Positions 22,651 to 33,959 of a stretch of DNA of 64,000 nt are shown piece by piece. Origin of the DNA: Lepus europaeus. Its lineage: Eukaryota > Chordata > Mammalia > Lagomorpha > Leporidae. The position numbers were made by a program, and so were the translations under genes. The stretch spans positions 7,722,540 through 7,786,539 of the forward strand of contig NC_084831.1 in NCBI RefSeq assembly GCF_033115175.1, read 5' to 3'. The notes beneath the pieces were generated by a model. That model was not told the origin of the DNA and did no database searches. It saw only the letters and a program-made list of their open reading frames with translations. Position 1 is the first letter of the stretch; each line of letters opens with the position of its first letter.

Positions 22651-22723
22651 TGATTCTCGTAACCGGTGTCAGAGTTCCTGCACTGAGCCAGCTGGGCTTT
22701 TGGCCCTGTGTGCATGGATTTTT

Positions 22724-23062
22724 TTTAAAGATTTATTTATTTACTTGAAAGTCAGAGTTACACAGAGAGAGAAGGAGAGGAAGAGAGAGAGAGAGAGGGA
22801 GGGAGGTCTTCCATCCACTGGTTCACTCCCTAGATGCCGCAATGGCCAGAGCTGAGCTGATCCAAAACCAGGAGCCAGGAGCTTCTTCCAGGTCTCCCAC
22901 GTGGGTGCAGGGGCTCAAGGGCTTGGGCCATCTTCCACTGCTTTCCCAGGCCACAGCAGAGAGCCGGATAGGAAGTGGAGCAGCCAGGACTCAAACCGGC
23001 GCCCATATGGGATGCCGGCACTGCAGGTGGCAGCCTTACCTGCTACGCCACAGCGCTGGCCC
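22724..23062 (-). mobile_element. C-SINE, antisense, with target-site duplication
   Basis: A young-looking copy: TTTAAAGATTTATTTATTTA tail side, purine-rich stretch, then CCCATATGGGATGCCGGCAC and TACGCCACAGCGCTGGCCCC. CTGTGTGCATGGATTTT on the left and CTGTGTATGGATTTT on the right (from about 23063) form the target-site duplication. Confidence 0.93.
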
Positions 23063-23549
23063 CTGTGTATGGATTTTGCATCCGTTTTACCAGCATACCC
23101 CAATGCCTCTGCAGCTCTTCAGCTGTGGGCGCAGCTTGTTCTCCAGCGGCTCTGGGACCTGGGTGACGGGGGCACGGCCAGGGCTCGGGAGGGTGATGGA
23201 TGCAGAGAAGATGGAGAATCAGGGTTTAGGACGAGGAAGCCCAGAGGGGCCCGGGCCCGCGTCCCTTCCCCCCTTCTCTGCCTCAGATGAGCAGAGTTCA
23301 CCGCAGGAGCAGCCTCGTGGCCCCGTCTGCATTCCAGGGCTCAGTGAAGCCTTCAGCTGAGAACAGTGCGTGGCGAACTCCTGCCCAGGTCGCTCAACCC
23401 CGGGTAAGAGAACCAAAGAGCCCGAGACACGCAGGGCCCAGCGCCGAGCCAGGGAGCAAAAGGAAAGACCTGCTCAGGTCCTGATTGCCGTTAAATTGTA
23501 CATGCACATTTGTGTTTTGAGTCTAATCTGCATGTCGAATGTGGGGTTT

Positions 23550-23885
23550 TTAAATTTATTTATTTATTTTTTTGACAGGCAGAGTGGACAGTGAGAGAGA
23601 GAGAGAGAGAAAAGTCTTCCTTTTTCATTGGTTCACCCCCCAGTGGCTGCTGCGGCCGGTGCACCGCGCTGATCCGAAGCCAGGAGCCAGGTGCTTCCTC
23701 CTGGTCTCCCATGCGAGTGCAGGGCCCAAGCACTTGGGCCATCCTCTACTGAACTCTCAGGCCACAGCAGAGAGCTGGACTGAAAGAGGAGCAACCGGGA
23801 CAGAATCTGGTGCCCCGACGGGGACTAGAACCCGGTGTGCCGGCACTGCAGGCAGAGGATTAGCCTATTGAGCCATGGTGCCGGC
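23550..23885 (-). mobile_element. C-SINE, antisense, variant subfamily
   Basis: The reverse complement ends with GCCTATTGAGCCATGGTGCC and has GACGGGGACTAGAACCCGGT in the box region. This differs from the common CACAGCGCCGGCC form and indicates a separate C-SINE subfamily. Confidence 0.88.
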
Positions 23886-24423
23886 CATTGATTATGTTTT
23901 AGTAGCCTGGCTGGGATCGGGGAATGAAGAAGGAAGGGTTATGGCACCCTTCTCCCAACAGGGCCGCAGGGAGGCCTGGCCTGGTGCCCCGTCCCTGGGC
24001 ATGCCTGGGAGAAAAGCAAGGCCTGGCAGGGGCGGGGTGGTGTCAGCACCACCTCCCACCAGAGACCCTTCTGTCCAGGTGGGGAGGTCTGCATGGTTTG
24101 TCACCTGAAGAATGCCCCTTCCCCTTGCCCTCAGCAACAGCTGTCATGTTTTGGCTCTCTGGGTCCACACGCTGTCTCCTCCAGGCCAGGTTGTGTCCTA
24201 GGGCTGTCACCCCCCCAACCTGGTGATGGCACAGAATGAAAGTTCCATCCGGAGTCCAGGCCTTGCCCCCGTGAATACAACGTGGGTGTCATGACTCTAC
24301 ACCTTGCCGGGTCTCAGCCCCCCTGTGGGGAAAATGAACGTGTTGGGCCTCAGGGAGGCTCTGGGGTCCCATCTGGGTCCAATGGGCCATGACCCGCTTC
24401 CTGCTCATTTAAAGAACCCTCTT

Positions 24424-24637
24424 GGCCGGCGTGGTGGGGCAGTGGGTTTAGACACCGCCTGCAAAGCCGGCATCTCTTATCAACACTGGTTTGGGTCCTG
24501 GCTACTCCATTTCTGATCCAGCTTCCTGCTAATGCACCTGGGAAAGCAGTAGGATGCCTGGATAGAGCGAGACTCCTGGCTTTGGCCTGGCCTGGCCCCG
24601 CTATTGCAGTCATTTGGGGAGTGGGCCAGCAGATGAA

Positions 24638-24678
<41 letters not shown>

Positions 24679-24707
24679 TCAAATAAATAAAATATTTTTA
24701 AATAAAA
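24424..24707 (+). mobile_element. C-SINE, older subfamily
   Basis: GGCCGGCGTGGTGGGGCAGT, TTGGGTCCTGGCTACTCCAT, CTAATGCACCTGGGAAAGCA, then a long CT repeat and a TCAAATAAATAAAATATTT tail. The flanks AAAGAACCCTCTT and AAAGGACCCCTCT may be a decayed target-site duplication. Confidence 0.87.
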
Positions 24708-25284
24708 GGACCCCTCTCCCCATCCCAGGGGAATAGGAAACTCTGCACTCACTCACCCCTGGGCATGGCCAGCTCCCTCCGTCCCAGGTCCATCTGCTGC
24801 TTCCTGGGCTGGAGTCCTCTCTCCTTGGTGTCTCTCCCTGAGTCAGAGCTCCTCCCATGCCTATTATAGTAACTCCTCCAAGACTGCAAGGCTGTTAGCA
24901 AATCCCTTCCACACTTAGTACACGCGTTCTATTTTTAAATAACATTTATTTCTGATTCTAAAAGTAAAGCTGTACCTGATCACTGCAGAAAACTAGGAAA
25001 CAGAAAGAGAAAATCAGAATCACCCATCACCTCCCGAGCAGAGGTAGCGCACGATTAATGGGCTTTTAAGATTTTTTCCTTTCCTGTTTCAAAGTTGGGA
25101 TTCTGCTGTAGGAAAGCTTTGGGCTGCCCCAAGTCCAGGCTGGACCGGGGTGAGGGTCTCCCTTTGGAGGCTCTCCAGGCTCTGCTGTTGCCTTTCTGGA
25201 GGCTGCCTTTCCCAAGAGGAGGAAACCCCTGCTCCATGGATCTGTGTGCACCTTGGTTCCTGGGCCCGGGGAGGCCCAGAGTTT

Positions 25285-25608
25285 AAATGTTGACTGTGTT
25301 TGTGTGTGTGCAAGTCTGTGTGTGTGCCTGCATGTGTATGTCTGTGTGTGTCTGCATGTGTGTGCATGTCTCTGTGTGTGCGTGTCTGCATGTCTCTGTG
25401 CGTGTCTGTGTGCGTTCATGTCTCTGTGTGTGTATGTGTGTGCATGTCTGTGTGTGTATGCATGTGTGTGCGTGTCTCTCTGTGTGTGCCTGCATGTGTG
25501 TGCATGTCTGTGTGTGTGCATGTCTCTGTGTGTGTCTCTGTGTGTGCGTGTCTGTGTGTGTGCGTGTCTGTGTCTGTGTGTGTGCATGTGTGTGTGTGCG
25601 TGCGCGAG
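25285..25608 (+). repeat. Compound TG/TGTC/TGCA microsatellite
   Basis: About 320 bases of TGTGTG with interspersed TGTCTGTG, TGCATGTG and TGCGTGTC units. It gives long open frames rich in Cys and Val on one strand and His and Thr on the other. These are repeat artefacts. Confidence 0.95.
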
Positions 25609-26267
25609 GCGGGGGCAGTGGTCACTGAAGAGACCACACTGAGCCCGTCTGAATGGGCACCGTGAAGGTGAGCTCAGAGTCCCCTGCGATCACGCTCCTA
25701 CCCAGGGGCACGAAATGCCAGGAACCTCCAGAGCCTCCTGTGTGCCCTTCCCCAGCGTGGCCTGTGCTCCGCGCTAAGCCAGCCAATTCCCATGGCCTGA
25801 GAAAGACAGCAACCTTCCCGCCCGCTGTGGAGGTGCCTGTGGAGGCTGTGCTGCCGACCTCCCACCCCGCCAGCCGTCCTCATCGTGACGGTGGGGACTC
25901 CAGACCGTGCCTCCTGTCCTGCCCTTCATGCTGGGAAGTGGAAATGCCTAGGTGTCCGGGATGTCACGACTGGAGGGACACAGGCCCCAAGAGGGAGGGG
26001 ACAGACCCAGCCCACAGGGAATCAGTGGCAGAGCCACACGCCAGCCTGGTGTGGTCTCCCACGTGACAGTCCTCATCTTAGGGGCAGGCATGGGGATGCG
26101 CACAGGGCATGGTGGACCGAGAACGCCTCCCGTCTACTGGCTGCCTTGTCCACCTCAGCGTCTCCCAGCGCCTGCCTGCGCCGTGCCCTGTGTGTGTTTC
26201 TTGGTGTCTGACTTCCTTTCTGTCCAGGAGAACGTTCCAGCGAATCGCTAACCCAAGTCCCCCAGAG

Positions 26268-26297
26268 CTTCCTTCCTTCCTTCCTTCCTTCCTTCCA
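26268..26297 (+). repeat. TTCC tetranucleotide repeat
   Basis: About seven uninterrupted CTTC units. Confidence 0.9.
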
Positions 26298-26984
26298 CAA
26301 ACACCTGCTAAGCCCTGACCCCCACGCCTCCCCCGGAGTATTCAGGCCACAGGAACTCAGCAGGGCACGGGATAGCCAAGTCCCTGCTCCCCTGGCGCTC
26401 ACGTCTGCCCGGCTATGGGGCTCTCCCTGGAAGGTGGAGTGGCTGTGTCCGATTCTCAGTCTCTCAACCCAGCAAATGTCATCTGTAGGGCATGGGGTCA
26501 CATCAGTGGAACAGGGCTCCCCTCCCCCAATGCGGGGCTGGAGGACAGGACAGGGCACCTGGAGGCGGGCTTAGATTATCCATGGTATCTGGCCCCCAAC
26601 CGGGAACACCGGGAGGCCCTAGTTACTGGATGCCCAGGGACTGGGACTTCCTGCATGTGGTCATCACGTGATCGACGCTGGCCGTCTGCCAGCCTCTGCC
26701 GGGACCCCTGCGTGTGAATGCTGTGCGTGAGTGTTCGCTCGGGCTTCCTCCCAGGACGAGTGTCCCAAGAGAGCCAGACGCAAGGTGCTAGGCTCAGTGC
26801 AAGGTCCCTGCCAGCCCCCGCCCACCCAGATGGAACTCGGAGGTGACTTCTCCGTGGGAGGAGCAGCGGAATCCCATCTGAGATCACCATGGGTGAGACT
26901 GTCCGAGCTGCTGGAACACACAGCCTGGCCCTGGGTCTTTCGGGCGCTCACGGCCTGCGCGGGAAGTAGAGGGCAGCAAAGCAG

Positions 26985-27178
26985 TGGTTGTCGCTCGTAC
27001 AGCACTTACCCTGCAGCACGGGTACCCCCAACAACAACCTGTGGGGGGGTACCGCTATCCTCACTCTGCAGACGGGAAGACAGAGGCTCAGGAAGTCACG
27101 CTGCCTGCCCTAAGTCATAGGAGGGGATTTGTACCCAAGTCTCGTCTGCCTTCCAAGCCATAGCTCGTAACACTGTTA
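26985..27178 (-). mobile_element. MIR SINE, antisense
   Basis: CGTACAGCACTTACCCTGCA, then TATCCTCACTCTGCAGACGG, GACAGAGGCTCAGGAAGTCA and TTTGTACCCAAGTCTCGTCT in MIR reverse-complement order. Confidence 0.7.
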
Positions 27179-27964
27179 CAGGCCTCTTTCTCTATGTAAT
27201 TTGTATCCCCAGGCAAAGTGTGCTGAGGGTAGAGAGAAGCTTAGGCAGCTGGGAGTTTAGACCTGGGAAGGCTTGGCAGGGCTGACATTTGAGCAGCGCC
27301 TTGAGAGAGGAGTTGGGTTTGGACATCCGGGGAAGGAGGTGGCATTCCTGGTGCAGCAGCAGCAATGGGCAGAGGGGCCCCCATCATGCTGGCCACTGCC
27401 CTCCCCACAAAGGGGCTGAGGTGAGGGGTGGGGAGCGGGAGGGACAGACCTGGTCCCCCGGAGAGCAGAAGTGGCCCTGCCACTGTCCATCCATCCCACC
27501 CCCATCAACTTCCTCCTCCTGCAGCTGGGAGGGGGCAGAGGCTCGCGCCACCCCCTCTCACCCTGCACCTGCGGACTTGGGCTGTCCCTCAGGAGCGGGG
27601 TGAGCTTGAGCTGAGCCCCGGGGACTTAGTGTACCCCTGCAGGCTGTGCGCTCGCTTGAGGGCATCCCCAGTAGGAAGCTGGATTATCTCGGCCACAGGT
27701 GCCTTGCCTGTTACAGGTGCCTATGACACCCCTCCCAAGCCTCTCTCCGTGCACCCCTCCTCTCACACCCACCCCAGGGCCCCCCTCAGTCTCTGGCCTT
27801 TAGTCTCCATACGTGCATCTCCGTCTCTCGTCTCCCACTGTCTTCTCGGTAACTCTCCCGCCGCCGCCCGCCTCTGTCTCCAGTCTCTCCTCCCTCCTCC
27901 TCACCCTCTCTTCCTCCCTTTCTCTTGCACCGACGGCGGCGGCCTCGTCTCTGCCCGGACAGAC

Positions 27965-28080
27965 CGTCTAATTGAAATGGAGCACTCCAGGGAATGCTGA
28001 AAGCTAAGGCAGCATTAATTAGCCAGCGCCGGCATAATTAGCTTCCTCCTTGCACGGCCCAGCCTCTAACTAGATAATGA
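27965..28080. promoter_or_regulatory. Candidate TAAT-rich regulatory element in intron 1
   Basis: TAATTG (27969-27974), ATTAATTAGC (28014-28023), ATAATTAGC (28034-28042) and AGATAATGAG lie in 115 bases of otherwise GC-rich DNA about 0.9 kb upstream of coding exon 2. The two TAATTA cores are 19 bp apart, close to two helical turns. A further GCATATTAATGC lies at 28277-28288. These are homeodomain and POU core motifs. Regulatory function is inferred. Confidence 0.3.
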
Positions 28081-28899
28081 GTCTCCCTCCGTCCACACAG
28101 AGGGCAGGCGGGACAAGGACAGGCTATGCCGGGGATGCCGGGAGGCCTCCTGCCTTTGGGCCACGCTGCCGGCCCCCTCCACTGCCCAGCCCTGCCCTCG
28201 GCTGCCGGGCCGCCCTGCTGAAGCCGCAGGAGGCAGATGTGTGGCCCTGCCCGTGCCCAGAGCTGCTGCCGGAGCTGCATATTAATGCTCTGAGCCGGTG
28301 AACAGCGGCTGCAGCTGCCGCATCTCCGGGTGGGGGGGGGGGCAGGGAGCGCTCCAGAGAGCTCCCAGGGAAAGCCAGGATAGCCCCCCGCCCCGGGGGC
28401 AATGGCCGAGCTCCCGAGCAAGCCTGCTCATGCCACGGTTCCCAGGTGGTGGCGACGGCACTGCCCCGCCGCGGGGTGCGCCCACCTCGGACCGCGTGAC
28501 TGTGCGAGCCGGGCCGGCCGCCGCCTCTGTGCGGCGAGGACCTGGAGTTCAGAGAGGCTGGCTCACTGCCTGGTTGATGCTCAGGGCCTGATTCCAGGGA
28601 GCGCCGCCCGGCCCTTGCACCCCGATGCTCCCTGAAGGCACAGCAAAAACTGGGAAGTCGCGTGTAGTTCAAATTCCCCTCGAATCCCCCGAGCGCCTCT
28701 CGCGTGGTCCCCCTTCCTGACGGCTTTCAGAGCCGAGAGCTCACGGGGAGAGGCAATAAGGCGGCCGGACAGCAGGTGCGCGTGCGGCTCAGCCCAGGCG
28801 CGTTCAACGTGTGTCCCTGGTACACTTCCGTAGCACATCCGTGTCCACTCACGGGCGCGCAGGGTCGGAGCCCAGGGCCGGAGGGGGCGCCTCGGGGCC

Positions 28900-29990
28900 C
28901 CGTGCTCCCGTCTAGCCCGTGGCTCTCGCTCTCCCGCAGGCTATGGACTCGGAGGATGACCCCCTGCTGCAGGACGTGTGGCCGGAGGAGGAGCAGGAGG
29001 AGGAGGAAGCACCCGGCGGGGGCTGCAGGGGGTCCCGGGGGCCGGGGCCCCGAGCCGGGGCCGGCGGGCAGGGCTGCTGGCGCCGCTGGGCCTTGCCCTC
29101 CCGGCCCCCGGCCTCGGGCTTCTGGAGCACCCTGGGCTGGGCCTTCACCAACCCGTGCTGCGCGGGGCTGGTGCTCTTCCTGGGCTGCAGCATCCCCATG
29201 GCGCTGTCCGCGTTCATGTTCCTCTACTACCCGCCGCTGGACATCGACATCTCCTACAACGCCTTCGAGATCCGCAACCACGAGGCCTCGCAGCGCTTCG
29301 ACGCCCTCGCCTTGGCGCTCAAGTCCCAGTTCGGCTCCTGGGGGCGCAGCCGGCGGGACCTGGCCGACTTCACCTCCGAGGCGCTGCAGCACCTCATCTC
29401 CGAGCAGCTGCAGCAGCTGCACCTGGGCAACCGCTCGCGGCCCGCAGCCAGAGCCCCGCGCGCCGCTGCAGCCAATCGGAGCGGGCGTCTTCGGCGCGAG
29501 GCCCCGCCCCCGGCAGGTCTGGCAGCCAACCAGAGTGAAGCCTCGCAGAACGCGGGACCCGAAAAGAATGGGCGGCGCCAGCCCAGCGCCCCGCCCCCTG
29601 CAGGGACCGCGGCCAATCAGAGCCGCCCGCGCCGGGGCGCGTCGCGCTGGGACTACTCGCGTGCGTCTGTGAGCGCCAACACCCAGACGCATGCGCACTG
29701 GCGCATCGAGCTCATCTTCCTGGCGCGCGGCGACGCCGAGCGCAACATTTTCACCAGCGAGCGGCTGGTCACGATCCACGAGATCGAGCGCAAGATCATG
29801 GACCACCCGGGCTTCCGGGAGTTCTGCTGGAAGCCGCACGAGGTGCTCAAGGACCTGCCGCTCGGCTCCTACTCCTACTGCTCGCCGCCCAGCTCGCTCA
29901 TGACGTACTTCTTCCCCACCGAGCGCGGCGGCAAGATCTACTACGACGGCATGGGCCAGGACCTGGCCGACATCCGCGGTGAGCAGGGCC
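28900..29990. promoter_or_regulatory. CpG-rich block over DISP3 exon 2
   Basis: CpG-dense and GC-rich across the whole first coding exon. It includes GC boxes and CCAAT motifs at 29472 and 29613 within the coding sequence. It probably reflects an exonic CpG island. Promoter activity cannot be judged from sequence. Confidence 0.55.
28940..29978 (+). CDS. DISP3: DISP3 exon 2, first coding exon (residues 1-346)
   Basis: The acceptor is CTCTCCCGCAG and the donor GTGAGC (phase 1). The ATG is three bases into the exon at 28943. It encodes an acidic N-tail with an E-rich run, TM1, and most of luminal loop 1. The loop has sequons at N163, N178, N196 and N225 and R-X-R-R motifs at 182-185 and 228-231. 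The motif APPPAG-x-AANQS occurs twice, ending at about residues 197 and 226. The tract between N163 and N178 is shorter than in human as I recall it. Confidence 0.96.
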
Positions 29991-32900
29991 TCGCCCTCCC
30001 TGAGCCCAGAGCGAAGGGAGCGGTGCTGGGTGGGGGGCTGGAGGCTGGTCCCGGGGGAGCGGGGGCGAGACCCGGGCTGAGGGGACACCAGGAGGGGCTC
30101 GGGCCTGGTAAGTCAGGCCGGGGGCCAGGGGCCTGGGGCCGGACCGGGGGGCGCCCTGTGAGAGGAGGGGCAGAACCCCGCGGGGCGCCACCCACGGAGA
30201 CCGTGCAGGTGGATCTGGGCCTGGAGACACCCCCCAGGTCACCAGGAGCGGGGTATAAACGTGGGGTACGCCGCCTGAGCCCTGGCTCTGTCCCTCTCAG
30301 TAGGGACCCTTCCAGGCAGCCCGAGGAGGGTGTCCTAGCCCCTCGGGGTGAGGGGTGCAGAAGTCTGCTGGTCACGGGCCTGCTGAGCTCCGTGGGCACC
30401 GCCCCTCCCCCTCGGCCACCCCTGCAGGCTCCCTGGAGCTGGCCATGACGCACCCCGAGTTCTACTGGTACGTGGACGAGGGCCTCTCCGCGGACAATCT
30501 CAAGAGCTCCCTCCTGCGCAGCGAGATCCTCTTTGGAGCGCCCCTGCCCAACTACTACTCAGTGGATGACCGCTGGGAGGAGCAACGGGCCAAGTTCCAG
30601 AGCTTCGTGGTCACCTACGTGGCCATGCTGGCCAAGCAGTCCACCAGGTAGGAGGAGGAGCCACACGCCTGCGCCTACCGGGAAGGCACTGTCAGGCCAG
30701 GGGACCGGTGTCCAGGTGCCTCCTGCTCGTGAACCCCGGGTCTCCTCCCGACGGTTCTTCCCCAGGAAATATTTCTTCCCAAGTCAGGGGCAGAGCAAGA
30801 TGTGTCCTTGCTGTCACTCTGACGAGAGACAGGCCTGTTTTCTTGGTCAGTTTGACAGCTGTGGGGAGGTAGGGCGTCCTAGAACTTTCTGGAAAGAGTT
30901 CTGGTCAGAGAATAAGGACTTCCTCCCTGCCCCTAACGCCCAGGGGGACAGTGGGCAAGTCACTGCCTCTCTGGACATCACTGTCCGTACTGGTGAAATG
31001 GGAGCCATGGTTGCTGCTACCCTGTGCCATCCTTAGGAAGGGGCACGCAGACAGACGTGAGCGTTCTTTGGAGGGGCAGGTGCGTTGGGATGCTGTGTCC
31101 AGGACGCAGGGCACCTGTCCTGCTAGGCAGTAACTCCAGGTGGCCGCCCTGACAGGCCAGCCCCCCGCACAGGAGGAGCATTATACGTGGTGGGCACACA
31201 TGCACACACACACATATACACACAGACACACAGACGCACACAGACACACACAGAGATACACACACAGACACACAGACACACACATATATACACACAGATA
31301 CACACAGAGACACAGAGACACACACATATACACACAGACACATAGAGACACACACATATACACACACAGACACAGATACACACAGAGACATACACACAGA
31401 GACACAGACACACACATATACAGACACAGACACACTTAGACACACAGATACACACAGACACACAGATACACACACAGACACAGATACAGACACACACACA
31501 GATACACACATACACACACATATATACACAGACACACAGACGCACACACAGAGACACACACACAGATATACACAGAGACATACACACAGAGACACAGACA
31601 CACACACACAGACACACACATATACAGACGTAGACACACATAGACACAGGTACACAGACACACAGATACACACAGACACACAGACACACAGATACACACA
31701 CACATACACACACATACAGACACATAGACACACACACAGACACACAAGCCACTCTTCCCCTTCTCCTACCCTGGAGCTGCATGGAAGTGGAGGCAGCCTG
31801 GACCCCTGTAGACTTGGCTGTAGCACCTTCTTGGAGATCATAAAATAGTTTTGATTATTCCGTTATTGGTTACCCAAGAGATGGCAGCGTGCACCTTGGC
31901 TTCTTGCAGAACACTAAATGTGTCACTGTTGCCGCTTTCCTGGCGACACTGGGATTGGAGGACGCACTTGCTGCGGCTACTTCGCTTCCGTCTTTGGCGT
32001 TTGTTGCGTGCATTTTCTTCCCAGTACCTTGGAAGGCCCATAAGACGCCGCAGTGCGTCTGTGTTACTTACATTCTTCACGGGTTTATTTTTTCTGTTCT
32101 TCATTGTTTTCTGCAGTTTCAGTCCCTCCAGGGCAACTGTTTTAAGATTCTAAGATGCCATTCCATTTCCCCTGGCTTGTGCCATTTCTGTAGGAAAGTC
32201 AGCTGTACGTCCTTCCTGTTACTCTTAAATGGCTCTGTTTCCCCTCTGGTGTGAGGGTTTCTCTGTGTCTGGGGTTTCTCCAGTCTCACTGAGGGATTTG
32301 CCAGGCGGTTTTCTTGTATTTGTTCTGCTTGGTGTCACACGGCTCCTAGAACCTTGGGTCGATGTGGTCATCGGTTTGGGGACTTCCTGGGTGTCACCGG
32401 CTCCTCGCCCCGCCCCTCCCAGCACTGTCGCTCTGGGCCGTGGAGATCTTCCCTCTGACTGCCACGGGTCTGCAGCACTCTCCAGGCTTAGAGGCTGAGC
32501 TCCCGAATTCAAAAGCCCGAAGTCGTCTGAAATGTTCCAGACCTGAGACTTCGTTTCTGAGAACCACCATGCTGCTCGAAGTTTCGGATTTTGGAACATT
32601 TTGGATTTCAGACTTTTGGATTAGGGATGCTTGGCTGGTAACATCCAGGAAGATATTCTAAAATCAGAAAAACTTGTGAATCTGAAGTACTGCGAACACT
32701 CAAATCAGGGGCATTTTTTTCTGGCCCTTGGTTTGGATGTTTCAGTTCACTGGTCCTGTCTTCTGCGGTATCTAATCTGCCGCTTAACATCTGTAGAGTT
32801 TTTCATGTTAATGTTCTGTTTTTCAGTTGATAATTTCCCTTTAATTCCTTGTTGTATATTAAAATTGCTGAAATTCTTTATCTTATTTATTTTTTCCACA

Positions 32901-33925
32901 GTCGCCTTTTTTTCTCTTTTTTCTTCTTAAACATGCAAGGGTACTTCAAAAACTTCACAGGAAGTAGAATTAAAAGATAAGTTTATTTTGGTGCAAAAAA
33001 AATGCTTGAAATCCAAACGTCTTTTTTTTGTAATACATGTTTTTCCGTGAACTTGATGAAGACCCGTTGCATACATGGATTTGAAAATGTTGCACCAAGT
33101 TAACTTTTATCTTTAATTCCACCTTTCCTTGCACTTTGGAAGCATTCTCCTCCTAATTGTAGTTCTCGCAAAGCTCTTATCAGCTGCTTCTCTGGATCAC
33201 CCGTGTGTCTGTGTCTGTGGTCGGTTCTTTCACTTGCTGTTTGGCCACGTGCTTCTGCCCGTGAGTAGTCCGATGATCGTTCTGTATAAAAACCACAGGT
33301 GCAGGGGATGCTCCTTCTTCCAGAGGAAGTTTATCCTCCCTCCGCTGGGCGGATCACCTTCAGCCATCCGTGACTGCCCCAGGTCAAGGCCCTGCGGAGT
33401 CTGTCTCGCGTGCCCTCTGTTCCCTGGGACCCCACAGAGAGCCTGTGTATTCACAGAGTCCCTTCCCTTCCCCTGACAGCTTCCAAGCTCTAATATTTCT
33501 TTGGTAAAGATTTTATATATTTGAAATCCAGAGAGAGAGCGAGCAAGCTCTAGTGTGCACACACAAGCACGATCTTTCATTTGCTCATTCACTCCCCAGA
33601 TGGCCGCAATGGTGGGGGCTGGGGCAGGCCCACGTCAGGATCTCAGAACACAATCCAGGTCTGCCATGTGGTTGCCAGGGGCCCACACACTTGGCCATCC
33701 TCCTCTGCTTTTCCCAGGCCATCAGCAGGGAGCTGGGTTGGGAGCCTCAAAGCAGGGAGCTGGCGTTGTGGTGCTAGTTGGCTTCCCAGCTGCTCCACTT
33801 CCAATCAAGCTTGGGCCCTGCACCCACATGGGAGACCCCAAAGAAGCTCCTGATTCTGGTCTGACCCAACCCTGGCCTTTGTGGCCATCTGGAGAGTGAA
33901 CCAGCAGATGGAAGATATTTCTCTG

Positions 33926-33959
<34 letters not shown>

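Larger units (their letters stand above)
9763..28939 (+). other. DISP3 intron 1 (about 19.2 kb)
   Basis: It runs from the GTGAGT donor after exon 1 to the CTCTCCCGCAG acceptor before the ATG exon. It holds the rest of the CpG island, six C-SINEs, several MIRs, a TG-rich microsatellite, a TTCC repeat, a CATC repeat and TAAT-rich candidate regulatory patches. Open frames inside it have no splice-compatible partners or recognisable domains. The pairing of donor and acceptor is inferred. Confidence 0.65.

Noticed and set aside
25244..25665. Cys/Val- and His/Thr-rich open frames
   Set aside because: They are translations of the TG microsatellite.
28919..28942. In-frame upstream extension of the DISP3 start
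   Set aside because: It begins with GTG and lies before the acceptor AG at 28938-28939, so it is intronic in the normal transcript.
28727..30088. 453-codon antisense open frame over DISP3 exon 2
   Set aside because: It mirrors a GC-rich coding exon, where antisense stops are rare. Composition is Gly/Ala/Arg/Pro-rich and there is no recognisable domain.
31017..31841. 274-codon antisense frame rich in Val, Cys and Ser
   Set aside because: Produced by the CA-rich repeat, with no non-repeat domain.
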